A stretch of DNA of 14,095 nt, taken from contig PFKL01000147.1 of NCBI GenBank assembly GCA_002784245.1, forward strand, positions 1 to 14,095, given 5' to 3'. This DNA comes from Comamonadaceae bacterium CG_4_10_14_3_um_filter_60_75. Lineage in GTDB: Bacteria; Pseudomonadota; Gammaproteobacteria; Burkholderiales; Burkholderiaceae_C. The notes under the pieces are model-generated. The model saw only the letters and a list, made by a program, of their open reading frames with translations, was not told the origin of the DNA and made no database searches. Positions 1 to 7,088 of this stretch are shown here, one piece after another. Each line of letters begins with the position of its first letter. The first letter of the stretch is position 1. Position numbers and translations under genes: made by a program.

Positions 1-2055
1 TTCGGACAGCGCGGCGTCGCCCTGCAGTTCACCGTCGCATTCGATGTCCGGGTTGGCTGCTTTGAATAGTTCGGTGGCGCGACGCATTTTGCGAGCCGAG
101 GCACGTTGCGAAGAACCATAGTTGGAGTGCGACAAGAACGCCACCTTGGGCGGCACACCAAAGCGACGAACTTCATCGGCGGCCATGCGGGCAATCGAGC
201 ACAACTGCTCGGCGGTGGGGTCTTCATTGACGTAGGTGTCGGCGACAAAAATGCTCTGGTGTTCCAGCATCAGTGCATTGAGCGTGGCAAAGGTGTCCAC
301 CCCGGCCTTGCGCCCGATGATGTCGCGCACATGGTCCAGGTGCACGTCAAAGCGGCCGTGCAGCCCGCACAGCATGGCATCGGCATGGCCCAGCTTGACG
401 CTCAACGCAGCAATGGTGGTGGTGCTGCGGCGCACCGCGGCTTTGGCCGCCTCGGGGCTGACGCCGTCGCGGCCCTTGATCTGGTGGTAGGTTTCCCAGT
501 ATTGACGGAAACGCGGGTCGTCCTCGGGGTTGACCACGTCGACATCCTTGCCCAGTTGCAGGCGCAGGCCCGCTTTGGCAATGCGGGCCTCGATCACCGC
601 CGGGCGGCCAATCAGAATCGGGCGCGCCAGGTTGCCTTCGACCACCACTTGCGCCGCGCGCAGCACGCGTTCGTCTTCACCTTCGGCATACGCCACGCGT
701 TTGGATGCTGCGGGCGCATTGCGGGCGGCGTTGAACACCGGCTCCATCAGCATGCCAGTGGAGTAGATAAAGCGCGACAGCTCGCGCCGGTAGGCATCCA
801 TGTCCTTGATCGGACGTTTGGCCACGCCACATTTGGCAGCCGCCTCGGCCACGGCCGGGGCAATGCGCAAAATCAGGCGCGAGTCAAACGGCTTGGGAAT
901 GATGAAGTCCGGGCCAAAGGCCAGGTCTTGCCCGGCATAGGCGCTGGCGACTTCTTCACTGATGTCGGCCTTGGCCAGGTCGGCAATCTGGCGCACGCAG
1001 GCCAGTTTCATTTCTTCGGTGATCTGGGTGGCACCACAGTCCAGTGCGCCACGGAAAATGTAGGGGAAGCACAGGACGTTGTTAACCTGGTTGGGGTAGT
1101 CGCTGCGGCCGGTGGCAATGATGCAGTCCGGTCGGGCGGCTTTGGCCAGCTCGGGGCGAATCTCGGGCTCGGGGTTGGCCAGCGCCAGGATGATGGGCTT
1201 GTCAGCCATGGTCTTGACCATCTCGGGTGTGAGCACGCCAGCGGCCGAGCAACCCAGAAACACATCGGCACCGTTGACCGCGTCGGCTAGTGTGCGCTTG
1301 GGCGTGTCCTGCTCAAAACGCGCTTTGGACTTGTCGTAACCACCGGGGCGGCCTTTGTAGACGACGCCCTTGGAGTCGCAAACAAAGACATTCTTGACCT
1401 GCACGCCCAGACCCACCATCACGTTCAGGCAGGCGATGGCCGCGGCACCAGCGCCCGAGACTGCTACGGTGACGTCTTCAATCTTTTTTCCGACCAGATC
1501 GAGTGCATTGACCAACGCCGCGCTGCTGATGATGGCCGTGCCATGCTGGTCGTCGTGGAACACCGGGATACCCATGCGCGCCTTGAGTTTTTCTTCGATG
1601 TAGAAGCACTCAGGGGCCTTGATGTCCTCTAAATTGATACCGCCCAGGGTGGGCTCCAGCGCGGCAATGATGTCGACGAGTTTATCGGGGTCATGTTCGT
1701 CGAGCTCAATGTCAAACACGTCAACACCGGCAAACTTCTTGAACAGACAGGCTTTGCCTTCCATCACCGGTTTTCCGGCCAGTGGGCCAATGTCGCCCAG
1801 ACCCAGCACCGCCGTGCCGTTGGAGATCACCGCCACCAGGTTGCCGCGGCTGGTGTACTCATAAGCCAGGTCCGGGTTGGCCTGGATTTCCAGACAGGGG
1901 TAGGCGACGCCGGGTGAGTACGCCAAGGACAAGTCGCGCTGGTTGATCAGTGGCTTGGTGGCGTTGACCGAAATCTTGCCGCGGGTGGGCAGACGGTGGT
2001 ATTCCCGGGTGGCATCCCGCAAGGCAAGTTCGGCGGGGGACAGTTCCTGGCTCAT
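1..2055 (-). CDS. maeB: NADP-dependent malic enzyme with C-terminal phosphotransacetylase-like domain (3' end outside window)
   Basis: Cytosolic malic enzyme: oxidative decarboxylation of L-malate to pyruvate and CO2 with NADP, supplying NADPH and pyruvate. The frame is open from an ATG at 2055 to the left edge, giving 685 residues; the family is usually about 760, so roughly the last 75 are missing. Visible motifs are SPGVAYPC (47-54), GLGDIGPLAGKPVMEGK (85-101, with the catalytic lysine region), LEDIKAPECF (142-151, metal ligands), FHDDQHGT and a GAGAAA nucleotide-binding loop (about 201-206). After about residue 440 a phosphotransacetylase-like domain begins (VAYAEGEDERVL, later SIFVADTYVN and LSHSNYGSS). 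In MaeB-type enzymes that domain is regulatory, binding acetyl-CoA, rather than catalytic. AGGAG lies 5 bases before the ATG. It is downstream of a lipoprotein gene with a probable terminator between them, so it is likely transcribed separately. The NADP rather than NAD preference is inferred from the fused architecture. Confidence 0.95.
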   Translation of the reverse strand, partial: MSQELSPAELALRDATREYHRLPTRGKISVNATKPLINQRDLSLAYSPGVAYPCLEIQANPDLAYEYTSRGNLVAVISNGTAVLGLGDIGPLAGKPVMEGKACLFKKFAGVDVFDIELDEHDPDKLVDIIAALEPTLGGINLEDIKAPECFYIEEKLKARMGIPVFHDDQHGTAIISSAALVNALDLVGKKIEDVTVAVSGAGAAAIACLNVMVGLGVQVKNVFVCDSKGVVYKGRPGGYDKSKARFEQDTPKRTLADAVNGADVFLGCSAAGVLTPEMVKTMADKPIILALANPEPEIRPELAKAARPDCIIATGRSDYPNQVNNVLCFPYIFRGALDCGATQITEEMKLACVRQIADLAKADISEEVASAYAGQDLAFGPDFIIPKPFDSRLILRIAPAVAEAAAKCGVAKRPIKDMDAYRRELSRFIYSTGMLMEPVFNAARNAPAASKRVAYAEGEDERVLRAAQVVVEGNLARPILIGRPAVIEARIAKAGLRLQLGKDVDVVNPEDDPRFRQYWETYHQIKGRDGVSPEAAKAAVRRSTTTIAALSVKLGHADAMLCGLHGRFDVHLDHVRDIIGRKAGVDTFATLNALMLEHQSIFVADTYVNEDPTAEQLCSIARMAADEVRRFGVPPKVAFLSHSNYGSSQRASARKMRRATELFKAANPDIECDGELQGDAALSE

Positions 2056-2144
2056 GGCATCTCCTGTGGTTTTGGGTGGGCGCTACTTTACCCCCGCCAA
2101 ACTATCAAGAGAACGCACCAAAATGCGTTTTACTGATGCCCGTC

Positions 2145-2181
2145 AAAAAACCTGCAGGTGAAAATAGACGTTTTACACCTG
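2145..2181 (-). terminator. Probable intrinsic terminator after the lipoprotein gene
   Basis: On the minus strand an inverted repeat CAGGTG(T)AAAA / TTTTCACCTG forms a stem of about 10 pairs with one bulged T and a six-base loop, CGTCTA. It overlaps the TAA stop of the lipoprotein gene at 2173-2175. A run of six T follows four bases after the stem. The four-base gap before the T-run is longer than in a textbook terminator. A second small hairpin (AACGCA/TGCGTT, 2112-2129) lies between this site and maeB and has no convincing T-run on the minus strand. Confidence 0.5.
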
Positions 2182-2706
2182 GCCTTCGGTCAGTGTATCG
2201 AGCTGGAAAGTTCCACTCTTGTGCCACAACCAGGTGTCGGTGTACGTGACGCGGCCAAGCCGCACCGGTGCAGGATACGGTGCCGCCAAGCGCACGGTGC
2301 GCTCAATATCGGCCATCACCTCGGGGGCGTGACGGGGCGCGCGCATCCAGCTGGTGCCAGTCACGTTGCCTCGGCCATCGACTTCCACCTGCAATACACC
2401 CACTGCGTAGAGCAGCGGCGGCATCTTGCCGTGGTAGATGCGATCGGCATTCTTGGTGTAGAGGTGACGGGCGGCGTCCTGACGGTAGTCGCGTGGGGAG
2501 CGCGCTTGCGATACAAACGTGGGCGCTGCCACCGGCGGAATCACCACAATCGGCTTGGGCGCAGGCTTGGGCGCGGGTGGGGGTGCCGAGGCAACCGGTG
2601 GCGGCAGTGGTGTGGACGTGCAGCCGGCCAGGAATGCAGCGACGCCAGCAGCAGCCGCCAAGCCCAGGGCGACGGTGCGGGATTGGATCGAAAAAAGTGG
2701 ATTCAT
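2173..2706 (-). CDS. Proline-rich lipoprotein, possible TonB-C-like C-terminal domain
   Basis: Predicted 177-residue envelope lipoprotein of unknown function. The N-terminus is a lipoprotein signal peptide: a hydrophobic stretch at about 12-25, then lipobox LAGC with the lipidated cysteine at 29. A linker rich in Pro and Ala (about 32-60, with PKPAPKP) follows, as in proteins that span periplasm. The C-terminal half (about 80-177, including GVLQVEVDGRGNVTGTSW) resembles the TonB C-terminal fold in its 'V.V..DGxV' strand pattern; that resemblance is by eye only. I chose the ATG at 2706 rather than the longer frame opening at 2838 because only the shorter start gives a proper signal peptide; a GAGAG-type ribosome site lies a few bases upstream. 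It sits 152 bases downstream of the reductase gene and ends in a probable terminator. With no transmembrane anchor other than the lipid, a true TonB energy-transducing role is unlikely. Confidence 0.75.
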   Translation of the reverse strand: MNPLFSIQSRTVALGLAAAAGVAAFLAGCTSTPLPPPVASAPPPAPKPAPKPIVVIPPVAAPTFVSQARSPRDYRQDAARHLYTKNADRIYHGKMPPLLYAVGVLQVEVDGRGNVTGTSWMRAPRHAPEVMADIERTVRLAAPYPAPVRLGRVTYTDTWLWHKSGTFQLDTLTEGQV

Positions 2707-2858
2707 TGGTTGTCTCTCAGTCTTGTTCCGCCAGGCAGCGGACATGGAACCGTAATGTGCCGCAAAAAGGCGGCGTTGGGAAGTCGGGGAAGCGTTGGCC
2801 AAGGTAAGTATTTGTGACAAATGAATCCGCTTCGGCACGGCAGTGGTTGGCGCGGCGT

Positions 2859-3920
2859 TCAGGTTGTGGCGTCAGGCGCCTTGTCGGCTTCAGAGGTGAA
2901 GGCGTCGGCATAAAACGCATCGGGCGGCAACCCGGCACCGATGTAATCCCGCTGCGCCGACGCCACCACGACCGGGGCGCCGCAGGCGTACACCTGAAAG
3001 CCAGACAGATCAGGGTAATCAGCCAGTACCGCGCGGTGGACAAAACCGGTGCGACCGGCCCAGCCGTCTTCAGGTAGCGCATCGGACACGACTGGCACAT
3101 AGCGCAGGTGCGGCATCGTTGGCAACTGCGCTTTGACCCAGTCATCCAGATACAGGTCAGAGGGGCGACGGCCGCCCCAATACAGGGTGACCGGGCGCGC
3201 GATGCCCACGAACTGCATATGTTCGAGCAGCGCCTTGATCGGTGCAAACCCGGTGCCCGAGGCCAGCAGGATGATCGGTTTGGTGCTGTCTTCGCGCAGG
3301 TAAAAGCTGCCGTAAGGGCCTTCGATGCGCAGAATATCACGCTCTTTCATGGTGTTGAAGACCTGGTCGGTGAACAAGCCGCCAGGCATGTGCCGGATGT
3401 GCAAGTCGAGCCCGTTGGCGATGAGGTGCGGCGCATTGGCCATCGAATAACTGCGCCGTTTGCCGTCTTTGAGCAAAAACTCAACATACTGGCCTGCGTG
3501 GTACTGCAGCGGCTCGTTGGCCGGCGTTTGCAGTACCAGTCGCACGACGTCGTTCGACTTGCGTTCGATTTGTTTGACGCGCACAGGCATTTTTTTGATC
3601 GGGAAGGTACCTTCGGCGGTGACCTGTCGGGACTCAAGAACCACATCGCTGGTGGCAAAAGCGCAACACGTCAGTACGAAGCCCTGTGCTTGTTCATCGT
3701 CGCTGAGTGCCTTGCTTTGGTGGGCGCCTTGCGTGACTGAGCCGCTGAGCTTTGTGCATTTGCATGACCCACAGGCGCCGTCTTTGCAGCCGTAGGGCAT
3801 ATTGACGCCCTGGCGGATGCCGGCGGCCAGGATGGTTTCACCGGCGGCAACGGCAAAATTGCGGCCACTGGGTTCGATGGAAATCTGGAAATGGGAGCTG
3901 TTGTCAGCCATATTTGTCAT
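2859..3920 (-). CDS. [2Fe-2S] ferredoxin-FAD-NAD(P)H oxidoreductase (phenol hydroxylase reductase / AscD-like architecture)
   Basis: Soluble electron-transfer flavoprotein of 353 residues that moves electrons from NAD(P)H through FAD to a plant-type [2Fe-2S] centre. The N-terminal ferredoxin domain has cysteines at 45, 50, 53 (CKDGACGSC) and the fourth in LTCC near 85. The FAD-binding beta-barrel carries RSYSMA (156-161) and the nucleotide domain GTGFAPIK (222-229), ending with YACGAP (311-316). Genes of this kind are often labelled CDP-6-deoxy-delta-3,4-glucoseen reductase, but nothing here belongs to a dideoxysugar pathway, so the electron acceptor is unknown. I chose the ATG at 3920 because AAGGA lies 10 bases upstream; a further ATG at 3911 has no ribosome site, and the opening at 3977 adds residues unlike the family. 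It is divergent from the SDR gene and upstream of the lipoprotein gene. Confidence 0.88.
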   Translation of the reverse strand: MTNMADNSSHFQISIEPSGRNFAVAAGETILAAGIRQGVNMPYGCKDGACGSCKCTKLSGSVTQGAHQSKALSDDEQAQGFVLTCCAFATSDVVLESRQVTAEGTFPIKKMPVRVKQIERKSNDVVRLVLQTPANEPLQYHAGQYVEFLLKDGKRRSYSMANAPHLIANGLDLHIRHMPGGLFTDQVFNTMKERDILRIEGPYGSFYLREDSTKPIILLASGTGFAPIKALLEHMQFVGIARPVTLYWGGRRPSDLYLDDWVKAQLPTMPHLRYVPVVSDALPEDGWAGRTGFVHRAVLADYPDLSGFQVYACGAPVVVASAQRDYIGAGLPPDAFYADAFTSEADKAPDATT

Positions 3921-3955
3921 GTTCTGGGTATCCTTGGGGCTTGTTGCCAATCTCA

Positions 3956-3960
3956 AAGGA
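3956..3960 (+). promoter_or_regulatory. Ribosome binding site that favours a TTG start at 3968
   Basis: AAGGA at 3956-3960 lies 7 bases before an in-frame TTG at 3968. The only in-frame ATG (3914) has no comparable site and would overlap the start of the divergent reductase gene. This decides the start I assign to the SDR gene. Confidence 0.55.
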
Positions 3961-3967
3961 ACCGATT

Positions 3968-4909
3968 TTGCCTGCATTGAAAAGCCCTCACCCTCTGTTG
4001 TATGCCACCCGGCCCGGCGCGTTGCCAGCGCGGTTTCGGCGCGAGCGCGTGTTGCTGGTGGGGTGTGGCGACGTGGGGGTGCGCGTGGCCGCCCTCATGC
4101 AAGGCAGGGTATGTTTGTTGGCGCTCACCTCCAGCGCGGGCCGGGTGGCGGAACTGCGTGCCAAGGGAGTCACGCCGTTGCAGGGCAACCTGGATCAACC
4201 CGCCAGCTTGGCGCGCTTGAGTGGCCTGGCAACGCGAGTGGTGCATCTGGCGCCGCCGCCAGAGGCCGGGCGTGGCGACCCGCGCACATTGGCACTGATA
4301 CGCACGCTGCGCCAGCGCGCGCTGCCGCAGTCGCTGGTGTATGGCTCCACCAGCGGAGTCTACGGCGACTGCCAAGGTGAAATTGTTACAGAAACAAGAG
4401 CTGCTGACGCCCATACAGCAAGGGCTGGAAAGCGAATTGATGCTGAAAGTCTGGTGCGTTTCCTTGGCCGCTCTACGGGCGTGGTGAGTACTGTTTTGCG
4501 CATCCCTGGCATCTACGCGCCCAATCGGGTCGGCGGCACGCCACGCGACCGATTGCTGCGCGGCACACCTGTCCTCAATGCCGAAGACGACGTTTTTACC
4601 AACCATGTTCACGCCGACGACCTGGCGCGCGCCTGCGTGGCGGCGCTGTGGCGCGGTAAGCCGCAGCGTATCTACAACGCCAATGACGACAGCGTCTTGA
4701 AAATGGGCGACTACTTTGACCTGGCTGCTGACCTGTACGGGCTGCCGCGACCACGCCGTGTACCGCGCAGCACAGCGCCCGACCACATGCCGCTGCTGTT
4801 GCTCAGTTTCATGAGCGAATCGCGCCGCATGGACAACACCCGGCTGAAAAAAGAACTGCGCCTGCACTTGCGCTATCCGACGGTGGAGCAAGGGCTGCGG
4901 CAGGCTTGA
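3968..4909 (+). CDS. Atypical SDR-family NAD(P)-binding protein (YeeZ-like)
   Basis: Predicted cytosolic NAD(P)-binding protein of the short-chain dehydrogenase/reductase superfamily, 313 residues from the TTG start (331 from the ATG at 3914). A Rossmann fold begins with RVLLVGCGDVG (GxGxxG at 32-37), then YGSTSGVYGD at about 126-135, the conserved 'S/T...Y' strand of extended SDRs, and LRIPGIYA. The usual YxxxK catalytic pair is not present after that strand: the segment reads TARAGKRIDAE instead. This matches the atypical SDR group that includes E. coli YeeZ, whose substrate is not established, so neither epimerase nor dehydratase activity can be claimed. The C-terminal SFMSESRRMDNTRLKKELRL helix is typical of family members. 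It is the only convincing intact plus-strand gene here, divergent from the reductase and convergent with the phosphoesterase gene. Bases 4376-4490 are less GC-rich than the rest of the gene. Confidence 0.82.
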   Translation: MPALKSPHPLLYATRPGALPARFRRERVLLVGCGDVGVRVAALMQGRVCLLALTSSAGRVAELRAKGVTPLQGNLDQPASLARLSGLATRVVHLAPPPEAGRGDPRTLALIRTLRQRALPQSLVYGSTSGVYGDCQGEIVTETRAADAHTARAGKRIDAESLVRFLGRSTGVVSTVLRIPGIYAPNRVGGTPRDRLLRGTPVLNAEDDVFTNHVHADDLARACVAALWRGKPQRIYNANDDSVLKMGDYFDLAADLYGLPRPRRVPRSTAPDHMPLLLLSFMSESRRMDNTRLKKELRLHLRYPTVEQGLRQA

Positions 4910-4970
4910 TGTTCGGCGAGGCCGGTTGAACCCAATGGCTAGAGGAGTTGTCTGCTGACGCTTGCATTGC

Positions 4971-6017
4971 CTATTTGGCGTGTTGAACTGCGACCGGGTC
5001 AATCTGGAACAGATTAGGGTTGGCCGGGTTCACCGTGACCTTGACCCAATGCAGTGACGGGCTGCCAAACGTGCCCAAACGGGTGAAATTCAGCAGCGGT
5101 TTGAGTGGCTGGTACAACGGCTTGTCCACCTTGAAAACATGCATGTCGCCATGCACAAACAGCACTTGACCTTTGAAGCGCTCGGTCTCCTGCGTCACGG
5201 CGGTCATGAAGGCACGGTAGCCGCTCACCTCAGGCGCCAGGCTCTCATCGACATCTTCGGTTTCTGGTACGTCAAAGCCAGGTTCGCCCTGGACCACCAG
5301 GACCACGCCTTTGGCTTGGGCTTCACGCGCTTTGGCAAAGGTCTCTTTCAGCCAAGCGATGTTGGCTGGGTCACGCGCCATGAACTCGGCCACGGCCAGG
5401 TCGCAGTCGGCCTGTTTGCGCTTGCTCTTGCCGGTGCATTGCTTGGGTGTGGCAATGTGGTTGTTGTTGCTGCCAGGCACATTGAAGCCGGCAAACATTA
5501 CCGGGCCATAAGAGAAGCGGGTGTTCTCCACATAGGCCTCACCCAATTTGCCCTGGTGTTCAAGCGCCAGGGTTTGCTGGCCCAGCGAGCGGGTGCTGGG
5601 GAACATCACTTTGCGCAGGTGCGCCAGGCGCTCCAGCGGGTTCATGCTGCCGTTGTTGGTGCGGTGGCAGTCGGTCCACTCGTTGTCACCAGGCAGGTAA
5701 ATCACAGGCTTTTTCAGGGTGTTGAACATGGTGAGCGCGTCGGTATAGACATCATCGGTGCACTTCGAGCTGCCATCCTTGATGTCGCCGTCGTACAGCG
5801 AAAACGCAATGTCTGAGGCGTTGATGCTTTGCAGCACAGCGGGCAGCTTGGGCTGGTCGCCAGCTTTCTTGTAAGGCATATCGCCCCACAGGCCGAAGGT
5901 GTAGCTGTCTGGGGTCGGTGCGCTTTGCTTGTCTTGTGACCCGGTGCTGGCACAAGCCGCTACGGTAAACACCAGACAGGCTGCGGTGGCTGCGCGGTAG
6001 AGAAAAGCAGAATTCAT
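4971..6017 (-). CDS. Calcineurin-like metallophosphoesterase, predicted lipoprotein
   Basis: Predicted exported phosphoesterase of 348 residues. The N-terminus is a lipoprotein signal peptide with lipobox VAAC and the lipidated cysteine at 22, placing it in the envelope. The calcineurin-like metal-binding motifs appear in order, in variant form: GLWGDMPY (GD at 45-46), LYDGDIKDG (GD at about 77-78), LPGDNEWTD (GDNE, 110-113, in place of GNHE) and FVHGDMHVF (about 289-295, in place of GHxH). The substrate cannot be read from sequence; a phosphomonoester, phosphodiester or phospholipid is possible. I chose the ATG at 6017 over the opening at 6077 because it starts the signal peptide and has AAGGA 8 bases upstream. 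A Pho box 54 bases upstream suggests induction by PhoB under phosphate limitation, consistent with a phosphate-scavenging role. It converges with the SDR gene, with no obvious terminator in the 61 bases between. Confidence 0.85.
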   Translation of the reverse strand: MNSAFLYRAATAACLVFTVAACASTGSQDKQSAPTPDSYTFGLWGDMPYKKAGDQPKLPAVLQSINASDIAFSLYDGDIKDGSSKCTDDVYTDALTMFNTLKKPVIYLPGDNEWTDCHRTNNGSMNPLERLAHLRKVMFPSTRSLGQQTLALEHQGKLGEAYVENTRFSYGPVMFAGFNVPGSNNNHIATPKQCTGKSKRKQADCDLAVAEFMARDPANIAWLKETFAKAREAQAKGVVLVVQGEPGFDVPETEDVDESLAPEVSGYRAFMTAVTQETERFKGQVLFVHGDMHVFKVDKPLYQPLKPLLNFTRLGTFGSPSLHWVKVTVNPANPNLFQIDPVAVQHAK

Positions 6018-6054
6018 GAAAACAGTCCTTGCAAAAGTAAAAATAACATCGCGT

Positions 6055-6060
6055 AGCCTA
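6055..6060 (-). promoter_or_regulatory. Candidate -10 element for the phosphoesterase gene
   Basis: TAGGCT on the minus strand lies exactly 10 bases after the Pho box, the spacing expected when PhoB replaces the -35 contact. It matches the TATAAT consensus only in part (T, A and the final T), so the call rests on position. Confidence 0.35.
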
Positions 6061-6070
6061 AGCACCTGAA

Positions 6071-6088
6071 GTGACAAAACGGTGACAG
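6071..6088 (-). promoter_or_regulatory. Pho box (PhoB-binding direct repeat)
   Basis: On the minus strand CTGTCAC is followed after four bases (CGTT) by TTGTCAC. This gives two 7-base repeats with an 11-base period in an 18-base site, the layout of the PhoB box (CTGTCAT, 4 bases, CTGTCAT/C). It lies 54 bases upstream of the phosphoesterase start codon, in the right orientation and at a plausible promoter distance. PhoB binding is inferred from the match alone. Confidence 0.65.
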
Positions 6089-6135
6089 ACGCTGATCACC
6101 AAGCATCGGATTCACCGCCCTGTGGATGCCAATGA

Positions 6136-6276
6136 CACGGCGGCGGTGTTGAAGTCGATGAGTACCGAGCCGCCATTTGCAGAAAGCTGCGCGCCTACCA
6201 TGTGTATGTTCAGCTCGGCTGTATCGCGCAAGGCTTGCTGCAGCACTTGGTACTGCCACTCGGTTACAACAAATCT
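6136..6276 (+). pseudogene. Remnant of a transposase C-terminus
   Basis: Plus-strand frame 1, opened by a TGA at 6133-6135 and closed by a TAG at 6304, reads VEVDEYRAAICRKLRAYH then VYVQLGCIAQGLLQHL. This pattern (a hydrophilic EYRxAxxRKLxAYH followed by a hydrophobic xQLGxIxQGLLQxL) is familiar from the C-terminal part of DDE transposases of IS4-like elements. The resemblance is by memory, not by search. There is no start codon, catalytic core or inverted repeat, and similarity seems to fade at about 6271, right at the stop codon of the neighbouring toxin gene. I read it as a decayed insertion sequence truncated at its 3' side. No promoter or ribosome site is seen and it should not be expressed as a protein. 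Confidence 0.5.
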
Positions 6277-6787
6277 AATCGAAAAGTGTCGCGATGGTCT
6301 TCATAGGCAAAAACAACCTACTGATCGACTGGTTCAACGGTATGAAGCCGAAGTGCTGATAAAAATCTGCTGCCAATGCATCTTTGGCATCAACCACAAC
6401 AGCCATGGCGGCAATACCGACGGCAGCTTGCAGACTGCGATGCAGTGCGTCCATGAGCAAGAACTGCCCCATCCCCTGACCTTTGAGTCCTTGATCGATT
6501 GCCAAACGTCCCAGTAGAGTGACGGGCAATTTTGGATGGCGGGGAAGTTTGCGAGCGATCTCTGGCGGCACTTCATCGGCATGGATCGTTGACGATGACA
6601 GGGTGTAGTAACCCAACACTTGAGAGGCTGGCGGCTGGACCAATGCAAATACAGCGGCAACCCGTTTGTCGCTATCCTGGCGAGCTTGGCTCTTGAGATA
6701 ACGGTCAAGCGCGGGGCTGCCGCAGGTGAAGTTCTGGCGCTCGTGCTCTTTTTGCAGCGCCAGCACTTGCCGCGCGGTAATAAGCAC
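6275..6787 (-). CDS. GNAT-family acetyltransferase toxin (TacT-like)
   Basis: Predicted 170-residue GNAT acetyltransferase acting as the toxin of a type II toxin-antitoxin pair. Characterised relatives (TacT, AtaT) acetylate the amino acid on charged tRNAs and stop translation. The early segment FTCGSPALDRYLKSQA is typical of this subgroup, followed by LGRLAID (92-98), the acetyl-CoA loop GLKGQGMG (100-107) and DFYQHFGF with the likely catalytic Tyr at 143. It starts at a GTG (6787); no usable ATG is nearby. Only four bases separate the antitoxin stop from this start, so translation is probably coupled. The toxin reads as intact: no frameshift and all key motifs present. The stop codon (6275-6277) coincides with the edge of a transposase remnant on the other strand. 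The tRNA target cannot be read from sequence. Confidence 0.88.
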   Translation of the reverse strand: MLITARQVLALQKEHERQNFTCGSPALDRYLKSQARQDSDKRVAAVFALVQPPASQVLGYYTLSSSTIHADEVPPEIARKLPRHPKLPVTLLGRLAIDQGLKGQGMGQFLLMDALHRSLQAAVGIAAMAVVVDAKDALAADFYQHFGFIPLNQSISRLFLPMKTIATLFD

Positions 6788-6791
6788 GGTT

Positions 6792-7088
6792 TTAAACGCC
6801 TAACATGGTGCGGTACTGTTGGGCAGCTTGACGCAGGCGCGCATTGGGTTTGGGTGGGTTGAGCAGTGCTTGGACGAACTTGATCTGGTCTTCACGTTCA
6901 AGCCGAATGGTTTCATGCGCTTCAATAATTCGGGTCGCAGCCTCTTGGGCACTGGCGACCACAAACTCACTTAACGTTCGAGTGGAGAGCATCGCGGCTT
7001 GCTGAAACAGCGCTTTTTGTTCGTTGCTAATGCGCGCCTCAAGCCGTGAGCCTCTGGCCTTGGTGGGGGAGGTGGTACTGACTTGCAT
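6792..7088 (-). CDS. DUF1778 (TacA-like) ribbon-helix-helix antitoxin
   Basis: Predicted 98-residue antitoxin that binds DNA through an N-terminal ribbon-helix-helix and neutralises the GNAT toxin with its C-terminal tail. RLEARISNEQKALFQQAA followed by RTLSEFVVASAQEAA is the DUF1778 signature, and the tail (PPKPNARLRQAAQQYRTMLGV) is the usual toxin-wrapping part. I chose the ATG at 7088 because AAGGA lies 8 bases upstream. An ATG at 7097 sits directly on that AAGGA and has no site of its own, and the longer opening at 7223 adds a Cys/Arg-rich stretch unlike the family. It is the first gene of a two-gene operon with the toxin. By analogy with TacA and relatives, the complex probably represses its own promoter just upstream. 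Confidence 0.88.
   Translation of the reverse strand: MQVSTTSPTKARGSRLEARISNEQKALFQQAAMLSTRTLSEFVVASAQEAATRIIEAHETIRLEREDQIKFVQALLNPPKPNARLRQAAQQYRTMLGV

Noticed and set aside
106..1290. 394-codon open frame on the plus strand
   Set aside because: It lies opposite maeB, whose minus-strand frame has all malic enzyme motifs. The plus frame is His/Gly/Ala-rich with no family resemblance, as expected opposite a high-GC gene.
2763..2778. GCCGC/GCGGC hairpin upstream of the lipoprotein gene as a terminator of the reductase gene
   Set aside because: The T-run is in the loop, not after the stem.
2859..3920. Naming the reductase ascD (CDP-6-deoxy-delta-3,4-glucoseen reductase)
   Set aside because: Only the domain layout is shared; no dideoxysugar genes are present.
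3953..5002. 349-codon open frame on the minus strand
   Set aside because: It runs opposite the SDR gene, and the SDR frame has clear Rossmann motifs.
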